Source: CAWGHZ01 sp963775315
GTDB taxonomy: Bacteria > Pseudomonadota > Alphaproteobacteria > MPNO01 > DASWLB01
DNA length: 64,000 bases
Direction of reading: 5' to 3'
Assembly: GCA_963775315.1 (NCBI GenBank)
Contig: CAVZIN010000009.1
Coordinates: 124,001 to 188,000, forward strand
Shown here: in pieces, positions 51,942 to 59,193 of the stretch
Position numbering within the stretch: position 1 is the stretch's first letter
Layout: each line of letters opens with the position of its first letter
Translations under genes and position numbers: made by a program
Notes under the pieces: model-generated
The model's database searches: none
What the model was told of the DNA's origin: nothing
The model's input: the letters and a program-made list of their open reading frames with translations, nothing else

Positions 51942-53423
51942 TCAGAACTGGTACAGGAGCTCGGTCCGGAGCCCATACCCGTCGGGCCGATCTTCCTGCC
52001 TTGAGGCGGTTCCGTCAACCTCGAGAAGCACGCGCTGGCCGATCGCCTGCTGGAAGCGGATCCCGATGGCCTGGGCGTTGAACGTGTTGCCGCCCGTGTC
52101 CTCGCGGACGCCGAGCTCGAATGTTAACGAACGCCTGTGGGTATCCCAGAACGCCTGGTAGCCGAGCGCGAAGCCGGCCACGTCCCGCGCCGCGTTGGAC
52201 AGCGGCGAGACGGAGGTGCCGATGCCATAGGCGGCATAGGTGATGCCGAGGCCGGCGAGCGGGCCGCCCGCGATCGGGTCCTTGGCCGCCTGGGTGAACG
52301 TGCCGAAGGCGACATAGGGGTTGAAGTAGACGATGTCGTCCGACCGGAACGGGGTGAACGAGCTTTCGAGCGAAACCAGCGTGCCGTCGGTCGAGACCGT
52401 GGTCTCCGGCCCCGAGGCGATCGACGAGTTCACCCGCAGCGCCGTGTTGATCAGCCAGAAGCGCTGGATCACCGCGCCGCCGACATACCACGTATCGCCG
52501 AAGCGCGACTGGTCGGTCACCCGGATCACGTCGATGTCGTAGGTCGCGTTGAGGATCTCGGTCGAGGTCGACAGGCCGTAGAGCCGGGGCCCGTCGTCAT
52601 TGGGCAGGTTCGTCGGCCGGCCGGTACGGTCGATCTGGTTCCAGCCGTAGAACACCGAGACCAGCATGTTCGAGGTGAACGGCAGGTGGATCGAGTTGCG
52701 CGCGAGCCCCGCCGTGTCGACCGTGTCGTTCAGCAGCATGCCGTTCTGGTAGGAGAGCGGCTGGCGCCCGACCGTGTAGCCGATGTCGATCGGCAGGATG
52801 CCCTTCTTGTCGAGGTCGGGGAAGGTCGAGCCCAGGTCGCCCTCGAAGAACAGGGTCGTTATGTTGCCGTTGGCGAAGTTCTGCCCTCCGTCGTTGCTGC
52901 CCGGCTCGAACCGGTAGCCGGAGAACTGGCCCGACTTGTTGCGGTCGATCGGGCGGAAGCCGATCACCGCCCGCTCGGTGCCGGTGAGCTGCAGGTTGCC
53001 GAAGATGTCGAGCCGGTTCGCCCATTCGGTGGTGCGGGGCGCCGTGCCGGGGTCGAACGACTGGATCGCCGTCCGCGCCGTGCCGAACACCCAGAAGCGC
53101 GGCTGCCACACCGTTCCGCCCGGCAGCTCGAACCCGGGGTCGAGCGGCCCGGTATCGAGGAACCGGTCGCCGAGCTCGAGCAGCGGCGCCGGCCGGTCGG
53201 GAAGCTGGCCGGGCCCGAGCAGCGGCCTGGGCGTCGCGCGCACCTCCGGCGGCTCGGCTTCCTCGCCGATCGGGAAAATATGGCTCCAGAAATCGTCCGC
53301 GAGTGCCGGACCCGCCGCCAGCGCCATCACCGCGCTGACGACCGCTCCACTCAGCCGCGCCCCGCGTCCGCAACCTCGCCCGGATGCGACACGCGCGCCG
53401 GACGCCCCCTCTTTCGAGCACAT
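51942..53423 (-). CDS. Outer-membrane beta-barrel protein of the redox cluster
   Basis: The 493-aa product has a signal peptide (cut after GPALA near residue 43) and a long alternating beta-strand-rich sequence ending LLYQF, the aromatic C-terminus used by the outer-membrane assembly machinery. There is no TonB box and no heme motif. It lies between the pentaheme cytochrome and the reductase gene. A porin-cytochrome role, as in MtrB-type conduits, is possible but not shown by similarity. The ATG at 53423 was chosen because the signal sequence follows. Confidence 0.72.
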   Translation of the reverse strand: MCSKEGASGARVASGRGCGRGARLSGAVVSAVMALAAGPALADDFWSHIFPIGEEAEPPEVRATPRPLLGPGQLPDRPAPLLELGDRFLDTGPLDPGFELPGGTVWQPRFWVFGTARTAIQSFDPGTAPRTTEWANRLDIFGNLQLTGTERAVIGFRPIDRNKSGQFSGYRFEPGSNDGGQNFANGNITTLFFEGDLGSTFPDLDKKGILPIDIGYTVGRQPLSYQNGMLLNDTVDTAGLARNSIHLPFTSNMLVSVFYGWNQIDRTGRPTNLPNDDGPRLYGLSTSTEILNATYDIDVIRVTDQSRFGDTWYVGGAVIQRFWLINTALRVNSSIASGPETTVSTDGTLVSLESSFTPFRSDDIVYFNPYVAFGTFTQAAKDPIAGGPLAGLGITYAAYGIGTSVSPLSNAARDVAGFALGYQAFWDTHRRSLTFELGVREDTGGNTFNAQAIGIRFQQAIGQRVLLEVDGTASRQEDRPDGYGLRTELLYQF

Positions 53424-53460
53424 GCGTTCAGACTCCGCCCAGCCCGCGCTTCGCGCCGGC

Positions 53461-55386
53461 CTACTGGATGTTGACGTTGACGGTCCGCTCGACGATCGGG
53501 ACCGCGCCGGCGACCACGTTGTCCACCACCGACTTGGTCGACTGGTTGTAGTCGAACCCGACATACTGGATCGCGAGCACCAGGTTGATCGGCACCGCCT
53601 GGCTCATCAGCTTGAGGTGCACCTGGTAGGTGCCCTTGCCGGTGAGCCGGTCGCCGTCGACGCTGTAGTCGGCGATGCGGTACCCGTCGGGCTCGATCGA
53701 GTGCTTCTGGTTGCGCGCGCCGGTCGGCCGGCCGAGCAGGATCTGCGAGAAGGTCGACGGCCGGATATAGGTCAGCGCCGTCTGCGGGTACGGGATCGGC
53801 AGCACCGCCGGCTGCTCCGTGCCGCGCAGATTGCGGACCATCGGCTCGGTCTGCAGGTTGAAGAGCTGCGAGTCGAACGGCACCTTGCCGGCGCGCACCC
53901 ATTCCGAGTGCGCGTCGCGCAGATCCCCGTTCGGATCGCGGTCGCCCGACCGGAAGATCACCTTGCCCTGCGGATCGGTGACGGTGACGTCGAGCCAGAT
54001 TTCGCGCTCGGCGGTGAACCCTGTCGGCACGTTGTGGCCGTTGGTCAGGTTTTTGACCTCGACCGAGAGGTCGATCCCGTCCGGCAAGTCCGCGGCCTCC
54101 ACCTTTCCAATGGCGAAGCCGTTCCGCAGCACCTCCAGCCGCTTCTCCTTGTGGTATTCGAGAAGCTTGAACTGTTCCTTGATGATCGCAGCGGCGTCAT
54201 AGCGGTCGTCGGCCGACTGCCAGTGCTTCGGGAATTTGTAGCCCGGCGGCACGTTCTTCTCGAACGCGTCGGTGCCCCAGCCCGCCTTGTAGTCGAACTG
54301 CGTCCACTCGTTGACGTTGGCGAGTTCCTGCGCCTTCTTGTTGAAGGGGAACACGCCGGGGTGGACGATCGGGTAGTCCGGCCCCGCGAACAGGTGGTTG
54401 GTGACGCGCCGCGGCTTGGTCGGCACGCCCTCGACCACGGCGGCGGGGCCATATTCGTAGCCCGACACCTTCCCCTGGACCTTGCCCATGTGGCAGTCCT
54501 GGCAGGTGATGCCCTGGGCCGCGGCGGGCGAGGTGCGGTACTCGGCGAACGCCTCCTCCAGCCGGAAGCCGTTGAACAGCGTCACGTCGTGGCACTGGCC
54601 GCAGAAGGTCGAGGACCGGATCGGCTCGAACGTTATCACGTCGGCATGGATGTGCCGGCCGACCTTCGTCGGATCGGCCTCGACGTGATACTCGGGGTCC
54701 TTGATCACCCGCTTCAGCTCCTTGTCGTTGGTCGGGCCGTAGACCGGCTTGGTCAGGTCGCCGGGGATGAGCTGGAGCCGTCCGCTGACCTTGTTATAGA
54801 TGTTGCTGATGCGATGGCAGGAAATGCAGGTGACGCTCTCGCGCGACACCGCGTGCCGCTCGAGCACCGCCGCGTCGGGAGATTCGGAGAGGTAGCCCGC
54901 GACCGCCGAATGGCAGCGCGCGCAGAAATCGCCGTTCGAACCGTTCATCAGCACGTTGATCGAGTGCTGCATCGCGTGGAACACCACGCTGACCTCGGCA
55001 TAGGCGTGCTGCGACACCGACCATTCCCGGAACTGCTTGGGATGGCACTCGCCGCACTGCACCGCCGACGGGAACTGGTTCTCGTTGTAGAGCGCGGCAT
55101 GGGCCGCGCCGCCTTCCTTTTGCGCCTCCTCGGGGGTCATAGCCGGCTTCGCGGCCGGAGCGGGCTTCGCCTCGGCCGGCTTGGCCGGGGGCGGTGCGCC
55201 CGGGGTGAACACGTTGCCGCCACCACCCTGGACCGGCGGGGCGTTGAGCAGCCCGCCGCCGAGCTGGGCGAGGAGAAGCGGCCCCTGGTCCGACGCGGCG
55301 GCGCCGCCCGCGCCCGCCATCGCCACGACTGCGCACACGGACAGCCCGGCCGCCAGCGACCGGATCGCCTTTCCCCAACGCGACAT
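53461..55386 (-). CDS. Pentaheme c-type cytochrome, first gene of the redox cluster
   Basis: The 641-aa protein has a signal peptide (about 1-32), an Ala/Pro/Gly linker to about residue 85 and five CxxCH motifs at about 111, 145, 167, 242 and 275. Nearby His residues (SQHAYAEVSVVFHAMQHS) can serve as distal ligands. The region after 300 is heme-free and beta-rich, with NLTNGHNVPTGF as a clear motif. The heme part resembles cytochrome c554/NrfB-like folds. Start 55386 follows AAGGGGGCGAG. Confidence 0.85.
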   Translation of the reverse strand: MSRWGKAIRSLAAGLSVCAVVAMAGAGGAAASDQGPLLLAQLGGGLLNAPPVQGGGGNVFTPGAPPPAKPAEAKPAPAAKPAMTPEEAQKEGGAAHAALYNENQFPSAVQCGECHPKQFREWSVSQHAYAEVSVVFHAMQHSINVLMNGSNGDFCARCHSAVAGYLSESPDAAVLERHAVSRESVTCISCHRISNIYNKVSGRLQLIPGDLTKPVYGPTNDKELKRVIKDPEYHVEADPTKVGRHIHADVITFEPIRSSTFCGQCHDVTLFNGFRLEEAFAEYRTSPAAAQGITCQDCHMGKVQGKVSGYEYGPAAVVEGVPTKPRRVTNHLFAGPDYPIVHPGVFPFNKKAQELANVNEWTQFDYKAGWGTDAFEKNVPPGYKFPKHWQSADDRYDAAAIIKEQFKLLEYHKEKRLEVLRNGFAIGKVEAADLPDGIDLSVEVKNLTNGHNVPTGFTAEREIWLDVTVTDPQGKVIFRSGDRDPNGDLRDAHSEWVRAGKVPFDSQLFNLQTEPMVRNLRGTEQPAVLPIPYPQTALTYIRPSTFSQILLGRPTGARNQKHSIEPDGYRIADYSVDGDRLTGKGTYQVHLKLMSQAVPINLVLAIQYVGFDYNQSTKSVVDNVVAGAVPIVERTVNVNIQ

Positions 55387-55500
55387 CTCGCCCCCTTCGC
55401 CTGACGGCGCATCCCAACGCGCACGCACATGCCGCCTCGAACTTACATGCGATCGGCCGTGGGGGGCAGACGCCGCACGCTCGCCTGAACGAGAGTTGTA

Positions 55501-55527
55501 AGATCGTTTCCATTATTGAAACAATCT
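55501..55527. promoter_or_regulatory. 27-bp palindrome in the promoter of the multiheme cluster
   Basis: AGATCGTTTC, 7-nt spacer, GAAACAATCT: the 10-bp arms match at nine positions. It lies 115 bp before the pentaheme gene. A candidate promoter on the minus strand (TTGTTT, 17 bp, TTACAA) overlaps it. A regulator-binding site is likely; the regulator is not identified. Confidence 0.6.
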
Positions 55528-55615
55528 GTCCGCGGCGATTCGGCGCAGCCTTTCAAGAAAGTCAAGGGACGCCGCGGGCATCCACCGGGCGATGACTGAG
55601 CAGCGAGCGCGACAC

Positions 55616-55640
55616 GGCCCAAGTTGGGGCGCCCTTTTTT
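55616..55640 (+). terminator. Terminator-like hairpin with no upstream gene
   Basis: GGCCCAA and TTGGGGC with a short loop, then GCC and six T residues. On the plus strand no annotated gene ends here, so a short untranslated transcript may lie upstream, or the match may be chance. Confidence 0.45.
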
Positions 55641-56085
55641 GTTCGTTTAACCTCAGCCCAACGACAAACCTTCACGCCGTGGGGACATTTATTCTTGGCA
55701 ATGACGGTGACTGCCGGGCTCGACTTGGGCGCATCGAATTGCATGGTTTCACCGGCCACAACCCAGACGGGAGGTCCTGCGCCTCCGCGCCGATTTCCGC
55801 GCTGTCCGGTGGAAAGCTTGGCCGCGGTGCGCGGTTCACACGTGACGGGCCGCCCCCCTTCGTGCGAAATTAGAGTGCGCAGTGAATTCGTAACAATCGT
55901 GCCTATTCAATGGCCGCTGTGACGGGTGAAGTTGCGCGCGGCGCCGGGGCGGCCAAGAATGCGACCCGGCGCGGGGTGGGCCATAGACAGGGGGCACGGG
56001 TGAGAGTTTCTGACCGGTGCGCGTCCGGACGCTGCAAAGGCGGCCGGAAGCGCGTGCCGTTGCACGACCGGGCGACGGTGCTGCG

Positions 56086-57063
56086 ATGGAAGTAGCCCGC
56101 CGCGCGCGCAAGCCGTCGCAGCCGGCGCTCCGCCTGGTGGGAGACATCGGCGGTACGAATGCCCGATTCGCCATCGCCGAGCGGGGTGCGGTCGGCGAGA
56201 TGACCATCCTTCCGACCAGCGAGCACGAGAGCTTCGAGCACGCGGTGCGCACCTACCTGGCTGCGCAGCCCGACCCGGGCCGCATCCGAGAGGCGGCCTT
56301 TGCGATCGCCGCGCCGGTCGAGGGCGACAGCGTCACCTTCACCAACATCCGCCACTGGTCGTTCTCGATCGGCGCGCTCAAGGGCGCGCTCGGGCTCGAC
56401 CGGCTGACGGTGCTGAACGATTTCACCGCCAACGCGCTCGCCCTGCCCTATCTGACGCCCTCCGACTGCGACAAGGTGGGCGGCGGCAAGGCGGTGGCCG
56501 ACCGGCCGATCGCGATCCTCGGCCCGGGCACCGGGCTCGGCATCAGCGGGCTGATCCCGTCCGACGGGCGCTGGATCGCCCTGTCCGGCGAAGGCGGCCA
56601 CTCGAGCCTGCCGGCCGAATCGGCCGAGGAGGCCAAGATCATCGAGTGCCTGCGCCACAAGCATGGCCATGTCTCGGCCGAGCGCGTGCTGTCGGGCCAG
56701 GGGCTGGTCGACCTGCGCGAGGCGATCGCCGAGGTGGACGGCATCTCCGCGCCGCACATGTCGCCGGCCGACATCACCGCCGCCGCCCTCGACGGCACCG
56801 AGCCGCTGTCGCGGCGCACCGTCGACACGTTCTGTGCGGCGCTCGGCACGGTGGCGGGCGATCTGGCCCTCACGCTGGGCGCGCATGGCGGAGTCTACAT
56901 CGCCGGCGGCATCGTGCCCCGGCTCGGCGCCCTGTTCGCGGAATCGTCGTTCCGGGCCAGGTTCGAGGCCAAAGGGCGCTTCCAAGACTATCTTGCATCG
57001 ATTCCGACCTTCGTCGTCACGCACAAGGCGCTGGCGATGGTCGGGCTCGCCAACCTGCCGTAG
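56086..57063 (+). CDS. glk: Glucokinase
   Basis: The 325-aa enzyme has the ATP-binding phosphate loop GDIGGTNARFAIAE (about 18-31), the glucose-site LNDFTANALALP (about 110) with the catalytic Asp, GPGTGLGISGL (about 147), SGEGGHSSLP with His/Glu ligands (about 167) and GGIVPRLG. It phosphorylates glucose. Start 56086 gives the normal family length; an upstream in-frame ATG at 56017 lies in low-quality sequence. It begins a five-gene sugar-phosphate unit. Confidence 0.94.
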   Translation: MEVARRARKPSQPALRLVGDIGGTNARFAIAERGAVGEMTILPTSEHESFEHAVRTYLAAQPDPGRIREAAFAIAAPVEGDSVTFTNIRHWSFSIGALKGALGLDRLTVLNDFTANALALPYLTPSDCDKVGGGKAVADRPIAILGPGTGLGISGLIPSDGRWIALSGEGGHSSLPAESAEEAKIIECLRHKHGHVSAERVLSGQGLVDLREAIAEVDGISAPHMSPADITAAALDGTEPLSRRTVDTFCAALGTVAGDLALTLGAHGGVYIAGGIVPRLGALFAESSFRARFEAKGRFQDYLASIPTFVVTHKALAMVGLANLP

Positions 57064-57105
57064 CGGCCCGCCCGGGCGGCGCATGGCAACAGGGACCGGG
57101 ATGGG

Positions 57106-59193
57106 ATGACAATGGATACGATCAGCACCGATATCGACCAGCTCGCGATCAACACGATCCGCACGCTCGCCATGGACGCCGTCCAGCAGGCGAACTCCGG
57201 CCATCCCGGCACGCCGATGGCGATGGCGCCGGTGGTCTACAACCTCTGGCAGAACCACCTGCGCTTCGACCCGCAGGACCCGATCTGGCCGAACCGCGAC
57301 CGGTTCGTGCTATCGATGGGGCACGCCTCGACGCTGCTCTACTCGATCCTCTGCCTCGCCGAGGTTCAGGCGGTGGACACCAAGTACGAAATCCTCGGCC
57401 GGCCGTCCGTGACGGTCGACGACATCAAGCGCTTTCGCCAGATCGATTCGCGGTGCCCGGGCCACCCGGAATACCGCTTCACCTCGGGCGTCGAGACGAC
57501 CACCGGGCCGCTCGGCCAGGGCGTCGCGACCTCGGTCGGCATGGCGATGGGCGAGCGGCTGCTCGCCCAGTACTTCAACCGGCCGCATTTCACCATGTTC
57601 GACCATCGCATCTACGCGCTGTGCGGCGACGGCTGCATGATGGAGGGCGTCTCGTCGGAGGCCGCGTCGCTCGCCGGCCATCTGAAGCTCTCCAAGCTCT
57701 GCTGGATCTACGATTCGAACCGCATCACCATCGAAGGCCACACCGACCTCGCCTTCACCGAGGACGTGGGCGCGCGGTTCGAGGCGTTCGGCTGGCGCGT
57801 CGAGCGGGTGCAGGACGCGAACGACCTGAAGGCGCTGTCGGGCGCGTTCGACCGGTTCTGGACCACCACCAACAAGCCGACCCTGATCATCGTCGAGAGC
57901 CATATCGGCTATGGCGCGCCGCACAAGCAGGACACCTCGGCCGCGCATGGCGAGCCGCTGGGCGAGGAGGAGATCAAGCTCGCCAAGCGCGCCTATGGCT
58001 GGCCGGAGGACGCGAAGTTCCTGGTGCCCGACGGGGTGGTCAGCCACATCCGCGAGGGGCTGGGCAAGCGCGGCGGCGCGCTTTCCGCCGAGTGGAAGGA
58101 GCTGTTCGCCGCCTACAAGAAGGAATACCCGAAGCTCGCCGACCAGCTCGAGCGGGTGCAGCGGCGCGAGCTGCCCGAGGGGTGGGACGCCGGCCTGAAG
58201 CCGTTCCCGGCCGATCCCAAGGGGGTGAGCGGTCGCGACGCCTCGGCCAAGGTGCTGAACGCGCTCGCGCCCAACTATCCCTGGCTGGTCGGCGGCGCGG
58301 CCGACCTCGCACCCTCGACCAAGACCCGCCTCACCTTCGAGGGGGCGGGCGACTTCACCGACGCGCGCTATCCCGGCCGCAACTTCCATTTCGGCGTGCG
58401 CGAGCACGCGATGGGCGCGGCGCTGAACGGTCTCGCGCTGCAGAAGGTGCGGCCCTACGGCTCGGGCTTCATGATCTTCTCCGACTACATGAAGGCGCCG
58501 ATCCGCCTCGCCGCGATCATGGAGCTGCCGGTCATCTTCATCTTCACCCATGATTCGATCGGGGTGGGCGAGGACGGGCCGACGCACCAGCCGGTCGAGC
58601 AGCTCGCCACGCTGCGCGGCACGCCGGGCCTCATCACCTTCCGTCCGGGCGACGGCAACGAGGTGCTCGAATGCTGGAAGGTGATCGCCCGGCAGTCGCA
58701 CCAGCCGATCTGCCTGGTGCTGTCGCGCCAGAACCTGCCGACGGTCGACCGCACCAAATACGCCTCGGCCGAGGGCGTGGCCAAGGGCGCCTACGTGCTG
58801 GCCGATCCGGCCGGCGGCAAGAAGCCCGAGGTGATCCTGATCGGCACCGGCAGCGAGGTCGGGCTCTGCCTCTCGACCTATGAGAAGCTGACCGCCGAGG
58901 GCATCGCCGCCCGCGTCGTCTCGATGCCGTCCTGGGAGCTGTTCGAGCAGCAGTCGTCCGAATACAAGGAGAGCGTGCTGCCCGATTCGGTGGATGCGCG
59001 CGTCTCGGTCGAGGAGGCGTCCACCCTCGGCTGGGAGCGCTATGTCGGCCGCCACGGCGCCATGATCGGCATGCGCACTTTCGGCTCGTCCGCGCCGCTC
59101 AAGGACCTGCTGGAGAAATTCGGATTCACGCCCGATCGCGTCCTCGCCGCGGCGAAGGAGCAGATCGCGCGCACCAAGGGAGCCGCACGATGA
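57106..59193 (+). CDS. tkt: Transketolase
   Basis: The 695-aa thiamine-diphosphate enzyme has LAMDAVQQANSGHPGTPMAM at the start, the cofactor motif GDGCMMEGVSSEAASLAG (about 168), and HDSIGVGEDGPTHQPVEQL (about 483) in the pyrimidine domain. It exchanges two-carbon units in the non-oxidative pentose phosphate pathway. Its stop overlaps the tal-pgi start (ATGA). ATG 57112 is an alternative start two codons in. Confidence 0.97.
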   Translation: MTMDTISTDIDQLAINTIRTLAMDAVQQANSGHPGTPMAMAPVVYNLWQNHLRFDPQDPIWPNRDRFVLSMGHASTLLYSILCLAEVQAVDTKYEILGRPSVTVDDIKRFRQIDSRCPGHPEYRFTSGVETTTGPLGQGVATSVGMAMGERLLAQYFNRPHFTMFDHRIYALCGDGCMMEGVSSEAASLAGHLKLSKLCWIYDSNRITIEGHTDLAFTEDVGARFEAFGWRVERVQDANDLKALSGAFDRFWTTTNKPTLIIVESHIGYGAPHKQDTSAAHGEPLGEEEIKLAKRAYGWPEDAKFLVPDGVVSHIREGLGKRGGALSAEWKELFAAYKKEYPKLADQLERVQRRELPEGWDAGLKPFPADPKGVSGRDASAKVLNALAPNYPWLVGGAADLAPSTKTRLTFEGAGDFTDARYPGRNFHFGVREHAMGAALNGLALQKVRPYGSGFMIFSDYMKAPIRLAAIMELPVIFIFTHDSIGVGEDGPTHQPVEQLATLRGTPGLITFRPGDGNEVLECWKVIARQSHQPICLVLSRQNLPTVDRTKYASAEGVAKGAYVLADPAGGKKPEVILIGTGSEVGLCLSTYEKLTAEGIAARVVSMPSWELFEQQSSEYKESVLPDSVDARVSVEEASTLGWERYVGRHGAMIGMRTFGSSAPLKDLLEKFGFTPDRVLAAAKEQIARTKGAAR

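Larger units (their letters stand above)
55387..56085. other. 700-bp intergenic region between divergent redox cluster and glk operon
   Basis: Besides the palindrome and the terminator-like hairpin, an AT-richer stretch (55860-55915) may hold the glk-side promoter. A 65-codon minus-strand frame (55562-55759) has no recognisable domain or clear ribosome-binding site and is not called. No tRNA or riboswitch was recognised. Confidence 0.5.

Noticed and set aside
55501..55527. FNR/CRP-type binding site
   Set aside because: It is a palindrome, but neither TTGAT-N4-ATCAA nor TGTGA-N6-TCACA fits, so the regulator is left open.
55562..55759. 65-codon minus-strand gene
   Set aside because: No recognisable domain, no clear ribosome-binding site, and it overlaps the terminator-like hairpin.
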